Source: Romboutsia faecis (GTDB taxonomy: Bacteria; Bacillota; Clostridia; Peptostreptococcales; Peptostreptococcaceae). Taken from it: a stretch of DNA of 64,000 nucleotides. The first letter of the stretch is position 1. Each line of letters begins with the position of its first letter. Where the stretch lies: assembly GCF_014323405.1 (NCBI RefSeq), contig NZ_JACRWE010000004.1, positions 186,001 through 250,000 on the forward strand, in the 5' to 3' direction. The position numbers and the translations under genes were made by a program. This document shows, piece after piece, positions 54,153-63,313 of this stretch. The notes beneath the pieces were generated by a model. It had not been told where the DNA came from and did no database searches. It saw nothing but the letters and a program-made list of their open reading frames with translations.

Positions 54153-57002
54153 ATGACAAAATTAAAACCATCAGTAAAAGCTGCAATAGCATCAACATTG
54201 GTATTAACATCGACAGCGGCTATTGCTTGCGCAGTTCCTAAACTGACGAATGAAAAAGCTACTAGCGCAGAACATCAATTAAAGTTAGATGTTGAAAGAG
54301 TTGATAGTGATACAGTAAAAGTTGCAATAGACAATATACAAGATATACCTAAAGCTATTCAATTTAGTATAAAACTAGATGGAGCAACGTTAAAGGACGG
54401 AGAAAATAGTATAAAGGATCTAGTTAAAAAAGAAGTTGAAAAAAGGTTAAAAAATGATGAATATTTAACTACAAGTAATAGTATACTAACAGATTACACT
54501 TATAATGAAGTAAAAAATACTATAGATGTTTTGATAACTTCTGAGAATTCATTACCTAAGACTGAAAATAAGTTAGAGGTATTTGAACTAGATATTAAGG
54601 GATTATCAGATAGCACTCAATCATATAAAGTAGTTCCAAATAATGAAAAAGAATATAAATATGTAAGTAATACAAATAAAGAATACAATGATTTAGTTGT
54701 AACGCATGAAAATAAAGATATAACTATAAATACAGCACCAATAATAACTTCAGAAGAAAGATATATAAATATAGTTGAAGGTGAAAAACTGGAGTTGACA
54801 CCTAAAATACTAAAAGAAAAAATAGGTTTAGAGATGCAACATGAAGATGGTGTTGAAAATTTAACTCTAGAAGTTAAAAAGGATAATAAAGTAATAACAG
54901 AGTTTACTGAAAATACACCAGGTATATATGAATTAGAAATTACAGCAGTTAAGGAGAATACTATAAAGTCAGAACCTTTAAAAATTCAAGTAAATGTAGC
55001 TTTAGACAACGTAACTAAGCCTCCAACTATTACTATGAATGAAGAACAGTTAACTGATATTACTATATCTGGAGGAAGTATATTCAAACCACTTGAAGGT
55101 GTCAAAGCAGTAGATAAAAAAGGAAGAAATGTTGATGTTGACGTTAAAGTAGACAAGGATCTTGACTTAGACCCAGAACAAAATACTGACTATGTGTTAA
55201 CATATACGGCTACTGACATTTATGGTAATAAGGCTACAAAGCAAATAACATTAACAGTAGTAGCAAACCAAGCTCCGGTTATATTAGGTGTTAAAGATCA
55301 TACTATATCTGTTGGAGATAAATTTGATCCAATGAATGGAGTAACTGTAACTGATGAAGATAAGAATATAGAATTAAAGGTTGATAGTAACGTAAATACA
55401 AATATTGCTGGAGAATATAAGGTTTCATATAGTGCAACTGATAGCAAAGGAAAGGTTGCTAGAGCACAAAGTAAGGTGACTGTAAATCCAAAATCAGGTA
55501 TAATAAATAGAATACCAACAATCATAGCAAGTGATAAAACTATAAAAGTAGGAGATAAGTTTAATCCATTAGAAGGTGTAACCGCAAATGATGAAGAAGA
55601 AGGAGATTTAACACATCGTATAAAAGTCGTGGCGAATGACGTAGATACATATACGGCAGGAACGTATACAGTTAAGTATCAAGTAGCTGACAGTAAAGGA
55701 GCAACAACAACTAAGGAAATAACTGTAACAGTTAAATCTGATATTGTTTTAGCGAAGAATATAGCAATAAATAACAAGAGTGATAATAAGGTTTATATAG
55801 GTGGTTCAAAAACTATAACTGCATCTGTTGATGAAAATGCAGATTTAAAGGAGATAGACTGGAAAATAAGTGATTCATCAATAGCTGAGTTAAGAATTGT
55901 TAGAAATGAAGCAAGAATAACTGCGAAATCTAAGGGTCAAGTAACTTTAACTGCATTAACTACTGATGGAAGTGATTTATCTGATACAATAACTATTAAT
56001 GTATCAATCTTTGAAGAAGATAGTGAAGTGCCATCATATGTAAAAGATGTAGTAGATACTGATGTATTAACCCCAGTTTCGGGATTAGGTATTGAGGAGT
56101 CTCCGATAGAGTTTGAAGTTAAGGATGTAACTGTAGATAAGTTAGATAAATTCTTAGATAATTTAGAATCATTAGATTATGAACTTATTTCTATTAATCA
56201 AGATGATGACTTTACTATTTACAAGATAAAGGTATCAAATAAAGGTAGGATATTTAGATTATTTAAATCTACAGAAGATACCTACATAAGTATAAAGGTA
56301 AGTAAATCTTTAGATAATGCTAATGAAATAAATGATAGATTAGAAAAGTTAGCTGATAAAGGAACTGAAAAGCCAGTAAATAGTAAACCAATTATATTTA
56401 TAGAAGGACTAAATACTAATATAACTGTAGGTGATACATTTAATCCATTAGATGGAGTAACTGCATTTGATGAAGAAGATGGAGACTTAACAGATTCTAT
56501 AAAGGTATCAGGAAAGGTAGACACAACAAAATCAGGTAAATATACATTAAAGTATACTGTAAAAGATTCTCAAGGTGAGGAAAACTCAATCACAATAGAT
56601 ATAACAGTATCTGAAAAAACAGGAAAACCAGAAGTTATTAAGGGTGAAAAACCAGTAATAAAGGTTACAAGCTCAATAGATACTATAACAGTTGGAGATA
56701 AGTTTGATCCATTGTCTGGGATATCAGCATATGATAAAGAAGATGGAGACTTAACAGCATCTATAAAAGTATCAGGAAGTGTAAATACATCAAAAGTTGG
56801 AGAGTATAAATTAACTTATACAGTAGAAGATAAAGATGGAAATGTTTCTACTTTTACAAGAATAATATTTGTAAAAGAAAAAGTTATATCTACAAATGAA
56901 AGTAATAATCCTAAAACTGGAGATAGTTCTATACTAGGATATGTTAGTATATTTACTATAGCAGCCGGTGGATTATTTATAAAAAGGAAAAACTTAAAAT
57001 AA
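54153..57002 (+). CDS. Sortase-anchored surface protein with cohesin-like domain and Ig-like repeats
   Basis: A 949-aa protein with a signal peptide (about 1-32) and a cohesin-like domain (about 40-190, opening LKLDVERVDSDTVKVAIDN and ending in FELDIKGLSD). Several DUF5011/Ig-like repeats follow, each with a VGDKFDPLxGV and GxYxxxYxVxD pattern (about 370-450, 455-530, 745-820, 835-910), and a Big2-like domain lies near 535-620. The end is a wall-sorting signal NPKTGD, a hydrophobic helix, and KRKNLK. It is 60 nt downstream of the dockerin-bearing protease, which it may hold at the wall. The sorting signal is clear; the cohesin call is tentative. Confidence 0.85.
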   Translation: MTKLKPSVKAAIASTLVLTSTAAIACAVPKLTNEKATSAEHQLKLDVERVDSDTVKVAIDNIQDIPKAIQFSIKLDGATLKDGENSIKDLVKKEVEKRLKNDEYLTTSNSILTDYTYNEVKNTIDVLITSENSLPKTENKLEVFELDIKGLSDSTQSYKVVPNNEKEYKYVSNTNKEYNDLVVTHENKDITINTAPIITSEERYINIVEGEKLELTPKILKEKIGLEMQHEDGVENLTLEVKKDNKVITEFTENTPGIYELEITAVKENTIKSEPLKIQVNVALDNVTKPPTITMNEEQLTDITISGGSIFKPLEGVKAVDKKGRNVDVDVKVDKDLDLDPEQNTDYVLTYTATDIYGNKATKQITLTVVANQAPVILGVKDHTISVGDKFDPMNGVTVTDEDKNIELKVDSNVNTNIAGEYKVSYSATDSKGKVARAQSKVTVNPKSGIINRIPTIIASDKTIKVGDKFNPLEGVTANDEEEGDLTHRIKVVANDVDTYTAGTYTVKYQVADSKGATTTKEITVTVKSDIVLAKNIAINNKSDNKVYIGGSKTITASVDENADLKEIDWKISDSSIAELRIVRNEARITAKSKGQVTLTALTTDGSDLSDTITINVSIFEEDSEVPSYVKDVVDTDVLTPVSGLGIEESPIEFEVKDVTVDKLDKFLDNLESLDYELISINQDDDFTIYKIKVSNKGRIFRLFKSTEDTYISIKVSKSLDNANEINDRLEKLADKGTEKPVNSKPIIFIEGLNTNITVGDTFNPLDGVTAFDEEDGDLTDSIKVSGKVDTTKSGKYTLKYTVKDSQGEENSITIDITVSEKTGKPEVIKGEKPVIKVTSSIDTITVGDKFDPLSGISAYDKEDGDLTASIKVSGSVNTSKVGEYKLTYTVEDKDGNVSTFTRIIFVKEKVISTNESNNPKTGDSSILGYVSIFTIAAGGLFIKRKNLK

Positions 57003-57051
57003 GTTGAGAAAGTAAAAATAAAATAGAATTAAATATATATCATAATTTTTT

Positions 57052-57088
57052 AAAGAGATATTGGATTAAATGCCAATATCTCTTTTAT
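57052..57088 (+). terminator. Terminator of the protease/anchor operon
   Basis: AAAGAGATATTGG (57052-57064) pairs with CCAATATCTCTTTT (57073-57086), then ATT-rich sequence. Confidence 0.87.
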
Positions 57089-57099
57089 TATTACTTAGA

Positions 57100-57570
57100 A
57101 AATTACTTTTAGTGATATTCTATTGATAATTTTGAAACTGCAGAATCATTTTTATTTCAATGGTCACATTACGATAAGTATGATGGCATATTTTTAGATA
57201 TAATGATGACTAAAATATCAGGAGTAGAATTATCTAATATAATTAGAGAAAAGAATAAAGACGTTGAAATTGTGTTTGTAACAGTTTTTTTTAATATGCA
57301 CTACATGGATATAGAGTTGGCGAATTACAATATCTAATAAAGCCTATAAAAATCAGACTTATATTTATGTTTATATAAGTACTAGATAAAATTAGTGATA
57401 AGTGTGAAGTATCTACACTAATTATAGATACACCCAAAAAAATTATTAAATTAAAATATAAAGAAATACATTATTGCATAATGTTTTTTACTTATATAGA
57501 TATTTATACAAGTTCAGGAAAAATAACACTAATAAAAAATAAGTGAAATAGAAGATACACGTTGGTAATA
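57100..57570 (+). pseudogene. Decayed LytTR regulator copy fused to a GH3-tail fragment
   Basis: 57121-57545 aligns along its length with the LytTR gene at 59202-59911 (for example FQWSHYDKYDGIFLDI against FQWSDYDQYDIIFLDV, then the KKIIKL...HYCIM region) with several frameshifts and stops. At about 57548 it changes, at a shared GAAATAGAAGA, into the 3' end of the GH3 gene (LEDTRW and stop, as at 47.77 kb). It is a chimeric relic produced by recombination between two neighbouring sequences. Confidence 0.85.
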
Positions 57571-57674
57571 AAATAATAAAGGTATCTATTTGTTAAAGTA
57601 TGTGTTATAATAAATATTGTAGCGATACAAAATGAATGAAAAGTCTTTATATAGGCTTTGATAGGAGAAGTTAT

Positions 57675-57875
57675 ATGAATAACGGAATAGTAAAATGGTT
57701 TAACAGTGAAAAAGGTTTTGGATTTATATCAGTAGAAGGTGGAGATGATGTTTTCGCACATTATTCAGCAATACAAACTACTGGATACAAGACATTAGAA
57801 GAAGGTCAAAAAGTAAGCTTTAATATAGTTAAAGGTGCTAGAGGTCCTCAAGCAGAAAACATAACTATATTATAA
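57675..57875 (+). CDS. Cold-shock domain protein
   Basis: A 66-aa single cold-shock domain with both RNA-binding motifs, KGFGFI (RNP1) and DVFAHYSAI (RNP2), and the usual start [18 protein letters not shown]. It acts as an RNA chaperone and antiterminator in the cytoplasm. ATG 57675 is preceded by TAGGAGAAG; an upstream in-frame ATG at 57636 is not supported by a ribosome binding site or by family length. Confidence 0.95.
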   Translation: MNNGIVKWFNSEKGFGFISVEGGDDVFAHYSAIQTTGYKTLEEGQKVSFNIVKGARGPQAENITIL

Positions 57876-57893
57876 TAATATATATTGTTTCGG

Positions 57894-57919
57894 AAAGATC
57901 CTAAAAAGGATCTTTTTTT
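57894..57919 (+). terminator. Terminator of the cold-shock gene
   Basis: AAAGATCC (57895-57902) pairs with GGATCTTT (57908-57915), followed by Ts. Confidence 0.9.
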
Positions 57920-58102
57920 ATATATAAAGCTTTTTGATATAGATATATTTAATATGAAAAATAGTTCAATACTGAAGGATACCTTGCTAATACACAGATT
58001 ATTCCTAGCATAGTGAGGAGTACAACTTGAGGAATTTAAGTCCATCAATCTTAGTAAATTTCTATTTTTTGAATAATAAAATAAAGATGGGAGATGTGAA
58101 GT

Positions 58103-58603
58103 ATGTACAAAATTGGAGAGTTTGTTGTTTATGGTAGTGAAGGTGTATGCGAAGTAGAGAATATAACGCAACTTAATATTTCTGAAATTAATAAAAATAA
58201 GACTTACTATATATTAAAGCCAATGCATGAAAATGGAAAGGTGTTTGTACCTATAGATAATAATATCTTTATAAGATCAGTTTTAAAATATGAGGAAATT
58301 CAAAAATTAATTGAAGATATTCCGACAATAGAAAAAAATAAATGCGATACAAATAATATAAAAGTATTACAAGACCGCTATAAGAAATTATTAAAAAACT
58401 ACGAGTGTATAGACTTATTAACTGAACTAGTAAGCCTTAATGAGAAAAAGAATAATTTAATAAAAAATAAAAAAAAGCTTAATCAAGTAGATGAGAAATT
58501 CATGAAAATAGCTAAAGGATTGCTAGAAGATGAATTTTCAATTGTTTTAGGAATACCTAAAGAAGATTTAGAGACATATGTTATAGATAAAATAAATAAA
58601 TAA
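58103..58603 (+). CDS. CarD/CdnL-family transcription factor
   Basis: A 166-aa protein. The N-terminal CarD_CdnL_TRCF domain (about 1-60) opens with the typical YKIGEFVVYGSEGVCEVENI and YYILKPMHENGKVFVPI; it contacts RNA polymerase beta and stabilises open promoter complexes. A helical C-terminal domain (about 65-165) would bind DNA. A GATGGGAGATG ribosome binding site precedes it. It is monocistronic between two terminators. Confidence 0.92.
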   Translation: MYKIGEFVVYGSEGVCEVENITQLNISEINKNKTYYILKPMHENGKVFVPIDNNIFIRSVLKYEEIQKLIEDIPTIEKNKCDTNNIKVLQDRYKKLLKNYECIDLLTELVSLNEKKNNLIKNKKKLNQVDEKFMKIAKGLLEDEFSIVLGIPKEDLETYVIDKINK

Positions 58604-58686
58604 AAATACTAGAAGTATAATTTTGATAGGAATACATTAATTTAAAGTTTAAGTATTTTAAAGTTTTAAATTTACTTCTAAGAATA

Positions 58687-58726
58687 AAAAAGCACATTGG
58701 TAAAATTATCAATGTGCTTTTTTATC
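58687..58726 (+). terminator. Terminator after carD, related to that at 47.8 kb
   Basis: AAAAGCACATTG (58688-58699) pairs with CAATGTGCTTTT (58710-58721), then TTTAT. It resembles the GH3 terminator and begins a longer stretch of similarity to 47.8-48.5 kb. Confidence 0.85.
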
Positions 58727-58796
58727 TAAATTAATAAACTTAAAATATTTCTCAAAGCGTTACTAAAGAAAAATAAATATTTTATTATCTTATTGT

Positions 58797-59178
58797 ATGT
58801 TTATTTAGATTATTATAAATATTTATATAAAAATATCGATATACATTATATAATATTTAATGAAAATGTATAACTAAAATAAATAGCTATTAATGTTTAT
58901 AACTTATGAGTAGAAACTTAGACACAAAATATTACAATTTAGGACCATTCTATGTATTTTTCGAATATATATGTTAAAGTTAAAATGTAAATTTATGATT
59001 AAAATATAGATAAGAGTTAAATAAATTATAATTAAATTCTATTATATCTATAGACATACAACACTTATTATGCAATACATATAACAATAAGACATAAAAT
59101 GAGGAAAACTGAAACTATTAAGATTAGATATGATCAAAATAAAATTAATACAGAACCAGAGATATTATATATTATCTA
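58797..59178 (+). pseudogene. Decayed copy of the M60 protease leader and a piece of its coding region
   Basis: 58797-59030 aligns with the untranslated leader at 47.86-48.08 kb (the GATTATTATAA and ATATCGATATA boxes in the same order). 59081-59178 aligns with codons 113-145 of the 1996-aa protease (ACAATAAGACATAA, then GGAAAAACTGAAACTATTAA with small changes). The coding sequence between them is missing. Non-functional as a gene, but the retained leader may serve as promoter for the LytTR gene at 59202. Confidence 0.75.
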
Positions 59179-59201
59179 AGATATAGGAGGTAATTATATC
59201 A

Positions 59202-59911
59202 ATGAATATAGCAGCATGTGAGGATCAAACTTTACAGCTTGATTTGCTTAATACTCAAATTAAAAACTGGGCTAAAGAAAAAAAAGTTAATATATCGATT
59301 GATAATTTTATAAATGCAGAGTCATTCCTATTTCAGTGGTCAGATTATGATCAGTATGACATAATCTTTTTAGATGTAGAGTTGGATAAAATGTCAGGAA
59401 TTGAATTATCTAATATAATTAGAGAAAGAAATAAAGTTGTTGATATTGTTTTTGTTACAGGATTTTTTAAATATGCGCTACATGGATATAGAGTGGGGGC
59501 ATTGCAGTATCTAATAAAGCCTATAGATAAATTGGATTTATATTTTTGCTTAGATAAAACTATGGATAGAATAAACAATAAAGATGAATCATCAAAAATT
59601 ATTATAGAGACACCAAAAAAATTATTAAATTAGATTATAATGAAATACATTATTGTATAATGTTTTCTCCATATATAGATATTCATACAAATTCAGAAAA
59701 AATAACATTAAGAAAAAAAATAAGTGAAATAGAAAAAATTTTACCTAGTAAATATTTTGTGAGATGCCATAGGTCTTATATAGTAAATGTAAAGTATGTG
59801 AAATCAATACTAAAGAATAGTGTATTATTAGAGAATGGAATTGAAATACCTATAAGTAAAGGTAAGTATGAAGAAATAAATGATAGTTTTATAAATTATA
59901 TTTGTGAATAA
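59202..59911 (+). CDS. LytTR-family response regulator, split by a -1 frameshift in an A tract
   Basis: The receiver half (59202-59633) has phospho-acceptor D58 in IIFLDVELD and LQYLIKPID. The LytTR half (to 59911) has FVRCHRSYIVNVKYV and GIEIPISKGKY. The receiver frame runs into a stop at 59631, just after a run of seven As (59615-59621). Reading -1 from that run gives IIKLDYNEIHYC and a normal LytTR protein of about 236 aa. The decayed copy at 57.1 kb has one more A and is in frame here. CCA-AAA-AAA is a classical -1 slippery context, so slippage could still yield full-length protein; otherwise this is a frameshift mutant. Its partner kinase starts 17 nt downstream. Confidence 0.8.
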
Positions 59912-59927
59912 GGTTTAAGTAATATTT

Positions 59928-61235
59928 ATGATAAATTTGTGTTCAGTTGAAAGGATAAATGACTTTATAAGTTCATTTATATTAATCTACATTTTTAATA
60001 AACTTATGCCACCTAAAAATGATAAATATAGTAAAGTATGTAGTATAGTTACCATTATATTTTATACTTCAATATCATCAACTAGAATGATAAAAATGAT
60101 TTATGAGGTAGACGTTAATAAAATACTTATTTTTATTTTAAGTTATAATATTTTAGTATTGATGTACCCTCTTCTATTTAGAAGAGGAAGAACATGTGAG
60201 AAGGTTTTTTTTTCGGTATTTTACATTGTTATTATGTCAACAGGATATTTTACAGTCAATACATTATTATCAGCATTATTCAATTTAACATTAGGTGAAA
60301 TGATGACTTCTGTTGGTTATAAAATATATATAGCTACAATATTAAATAAATTGGTTCAATATTTACTTGTATTAACTTTTTTTAATAATATAGATTTTCT
60401 AAGATATATAGAAGATAAAACATTATATGTACGAGTAATTATTTTAATTTGCAATCATATATTATTATTTTTAATAGAGAGATATCTAGTTTTAAATGAA
60501 ATTAGTATAGGTATGTATACTATAATTATTGTATTTATATTTTGTATTATAGAAATATTCTCAGTATATACTTTAAATATGCTATATAAAGAATCAGAAG
60601 CTAAATTTATACTAGAAATGAACTTAAAGCGTAAAATACATGATGAAGAAATTATTGATATGTATAAAGAAATTATAGGTTGGAAACACGATCTTAGAAA
60701 TCATATAAATATGGTTGTAGGTTTATTAGAAGTAGGAGCGAGTGAAGATGCTATTTCGTATATAAAGGAGATAAATTCTAATATTAATAAGCTAGATGGA
60801 AATATATATACAGATAATATAGCTGTAAACTCTATACTGTCAAGTAAGATGAAAATTGTAAAAGAAAAAGGTATAAGAATAAACCTAGATATAGATTTAA
60901 GTTCAGAAATAAAAATTTCTAATTTGGATATATGTATTATATTAGGAAACCTATTAGATAATTCAATAGAAGCATGTGATCTTATTGATAAATATAAATA
61001 TATAGATTTAAAGATGATTTCAGAAAATAATAGATTAATAATTAAGATAAGTAATAGCACCAATGGATATGTAAATGAAGTAAATGGAAGATTTTTAACT
61101 ACAAAGCATAGTCCTATGAATGGAATTGGATTGACTCAAATAGATAGTGTAATAAAAAAACACAATGGATATATTAATAGGAAACATGAAAATAGTATAT
61201 TTACTACTTATATAATGATACAATATAAAATTTAA
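59928..61235 (+). CDS. AgrC/ComD-like GHKL sensor kinase
   Basis: A 435-aa protein with about six membrane helices (1-220), a short coiled coil, the Agr-type H box with H254 in WKHDLRNHINM, and a GHKL ATPase domain with ILGNLLDNSIEACD and GIGLTQIDSVIKKH. Such kinases usually sense cyclic autoinducing peptides, but no agrB or agrD is visible here. It is co-transcribed with the split LytTR regulator and ends at a terminator (61268-61299). Confidence 0.9.
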   Translation: MINLCSVERINDFISSFILIYIFNKLMPPKNDKYSKVCSIVTIIFYTSISSTRMIKMIYEVDVNKILIFILSYNILVLMYPLLFRRGRTCEKVFFSVFYIVIMSTGYFTVNTLLSALFNLTLGEMMTSVGYKIYIATILNKLVQYLLVLTFFNNIDFLRYIEDKTLYVRVIILICNHILLFLIERYLVLNEISIGMYTIIIVFIFCIIEIFSVYTLNMLYKESEAKFILEMNLKRKIHDEEIIDMYKEIIGWKHDLRNHINMVVGLLEVGASEDAISYIKEINSNINKLDGNIYTDNIAVNSILSSKMKIVKEKGIRINLDIDLSSEIKISNLDICIILGNLLDNSIEACDLIDKYKYIDLKMISENNRLIIKISNSTNGYVNEVNGRFLTTKHSPMNGIGLTQIDSVIKKHNGYINRKHENSIFTTYIMIQYKI

Positions 61236-61265
61236 ATATAATATAAAGTTCAGTTATAAAATATA

Positions 61266-61300
61266 AGAAGATACTGTTTAAAGGCGGTATCTTTTTTATA
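61266..61300 (+). terminator. Terminator of the LytTR/kinase unit
   Basis: AAGATACTG pairs with CGGTATCTT (one wobble) across an 8-nt loop, followed by six Ts. Confidence 0.85.
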
Positions 61301-61452
61301 TGCAAATAAATCTATTACACTAAGATAAAGGATTTTAAATTAAGAATGCCACAGTTTATGTAATTAGTGATAAATGGATTACAAGAATGATATAATAAAA
61401 ACAATTATACAATCATTTTATAATATGAATTAAACAAAAGGGAGGAATTCGT

Positions 61453-61773
61453 ATGGGAGATGTAGTGTTTATAATTTATATCAGTATATCATTGATTTTT
61501 TTTGTATATAGTATAATATCGTGTAAAAAGAAAAGTATCATCTATACTATACGTAGTGAAAAGATAAATGTTTTAAAAGATGATTATTATAATTTACAAT
61601 TATTATTTTGTATATTCAATTGTATTTTATTAATATTAGAAAGTGTAATTATTTATAATAAAACGAACACAAGTCTTTTTGTATGTTATTATATTTCTAC
61701 ATTTTGGATAATAAACTATTTATTAAAGTTTATAGCCATTAAAATGAAATACTTAAATACAAGTTATGAATAA
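61453..61773 (+). CDS. Small unrecognised membrane protein
   Basis: A 106-aa protein with three hydrophobic helices (about 5-22, 52-68 and 76-97) separated by basic loops (KKKSIIY, KMKY). It has no motif I recognise. A strong ribosome binding site (GGGAGGAATTC) supports translation. It stands alone between terminators. Confidence 0.65.
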   Translation: MGDVVFIIYISISLIFFVYSIISCKKKSIIYTIRSEKINVLKDDYYNLQLLFCIFNCILLILESVIIYNKTNTSLFVCYYISTFWIINYLLKFIAIKMKYLNTSYE

Positions 61774-61787
61774 TATTAATATAATGA

Positions 61788-61949
61788 GAACGAAGACTAT
61801 ATGATGACCGTAGTAAAGGGCATACTCATAGTTATTGATATGATTTATAAATTTCAGAAACTGAATTTAAATCTGTAAAATATATAAAAGAACATTATTT
61901 TGAGTATATAGATTTAAAAACATCTATTTATGTGCTAAGAAAGTTTTAA
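61788..61949 (+). pseudogene. Gene relic with two in-frame stops, unrecognised
   Basis: One reading frame gives RRLYDDRSKGHTHSY, a stop, YDL, a stop, then ISETEFKSVKYIKEHYFEY and on to VLRKF and a stop. The continuous character of the peptide across stops suggests a decayed gene. Family unknown. Confidence 0.4.
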
Positions 61950-62012
61950 TATAGAGTAGTATAATTATTTATATATTAGAGAAATACTTTATATAAATAA
62001 GATAGAAATTAA

Positions 62013-62050
62013 TGAAAGCAGTACTGATTAATCAGCACTGCTTTCAAATT
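62013..62050. terminator. Hairpin terminator downstream of the CPBP gene
   Basis: GAAAGCAGTACTGATTAA pairs with its near-complement TTAATCAGCACTGCTTTC. It lies 15 nt past the end of the minus-strand protease gene and can serve both strands. Confidence 0.8.
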
Positions 62051-62065
62051 AAAATAATAATAAAT

Positions 62066-62992
62066 TTATAAATTATTAGCACTTGTATTAAAGTATTCTT
62101 TTTTATCTAAATAGATTAAAACACCAATAGAAAAAAGTAATACAACAGTAGCCGCAACGCCAGCTTCAGGACCAAAAATACCACCAGAAATCAAGTTATT
62201 TCCAGTTAAATTTAAATCTATTAAAGTTGAAACTTGAACATCAATACCGCTAACTTCAAATCCAAATAAGTTACCTTGAGCAAAGTTCCAAGCACTGTGC
62301 ATACCACAAACGGCCCATAAATCATTAGTTTTTATAACATAAAGTCCATAAAAAAGACCAACTAATATGATGTTTATTATAGCAATAAAACTTACATTAG
62401 GATTAGTTAAATGTAACAACCCAAACAAAGTAGATGATATAAATAACCCAATACCAATATTATATCTAGCACCTAGAATATTCATTAACCATCCTCTAGT
62501 TACAATTTCTTCAGTACCGCCTTGAATAATCCATCCTATTAAAATTATTAAAACTCCACCTAATGCAGATATGCCGATTGGTTGATTAGGGCTACTTTCA
62601 ACACTTACAAATCCGAAGATAAATAAAATTAAAACTACCACACACATCATAACTAGACCTATAAAAAAACCAAAACTATACTTCTTACACCAATTAGTTT
62701 TACTAAATCCAATAGAAGAAAAATTTCTTTTTTCTATGAATTTTACTCTGATAAATACTAGTAAAGAAATAAAAGCAAAGGATATTAAAGTTATTAGTAA
62801 AAATAGTAAATTTACATTGGTTTGAAAAATACTAAAATTACTTAATATTTGATATAAAGGAATTACACCAATAGCACCAATGATTGAACCTCCATTCATA
62901 AATATTATTGCAAGTACTATAGCCCAAATAAAATTCGGTAACTTCTTACTTTTCTTTGCTTCGTTTACAAGATTTTCTTTTTCAATAAGCAT
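62066..62992 (-). CDS. CPBP-family intramembrane glutamic protease (CAAX protease/Abi family)
   Basis: A 308-aa membrane protein with about eight helices. The family motifs are GGTEEIVTRGW (the catalytic Glu pair and Arg), FGLLHL and a late CGMHSAWNFAQG with the conserved His and Asn. Bacterial members often confer self-immunity to bacteriocins or process membrane proteins. ATG at 62992 is chosen because GGGGGAA lies a few bases upstream; an in-frame ATG at 63025 would place that ribosome binding site inside the gene. Monocistronic. Confidence 0.9.
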   Translation of the reverse strand: MLIEKENLVNEAKKSKKLPNFIWAIVLAIIFMNGGSIIGAIGVIPLYQILSNFSIFQTNVNLLFLLITLISFAFISLLVFIRVKFIEKRNFSSIGFSKTNWCKKYSFGFFIGLVMMCVVVLILFIFGFVSVESSPNQPIGISALGGVLIILIGWIIQGGTEEIVTRGWLMNILGARYNIGIGLFISSTLFGLLHLTNPNVSFIAIINIILVGLFYGLYVIKTNDLWAVCGMHSAWNFAQGNLFGFEVSGIDVQVSTLIDLNLTGNNLISGGIFGPEAGVAATVVLLFSIGVLIYLDKKEYFNTSANNL

Positions 62993-63232
62993 ATAAATTC
63001 CCCCATTATTATAAAATATTGACAAGTTAATTGTAGTTACCTTTATGTATAAAATCTAGTTAAATCTAAAGAACTAAAATTAGGTACTAGAAGATTATCT
63101 ATATAATTAGAGTACTTATTACAATTTAGATAGAAGTAGTTTATAGAAAATTAAAATGGAACTACCGGATATATACCAATATAATTACCATAAATATATA
63201 AATATTGAATATATGTACAAAAGAGCTGTAGA

Positions 63233-63276
63233 GGAGTGTAGATAAATTTATATAAAACAAATTTATCTACACTCCT
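63233..63276. terminator. Strong bidirectional hairpin in the 62993-63313 gap
   Basis: A perfect 17-bp stem (GGAGTGTAGATAAATTT with its complement at 63259-63275) and a 9-nt loop. No gene is seen in the rest of this gap. Confidence 0.8.
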
Positions 63277-63313
63277 TATTAAAATAGATTCTATTAACTT
63301 TATTTTTAAAAAT

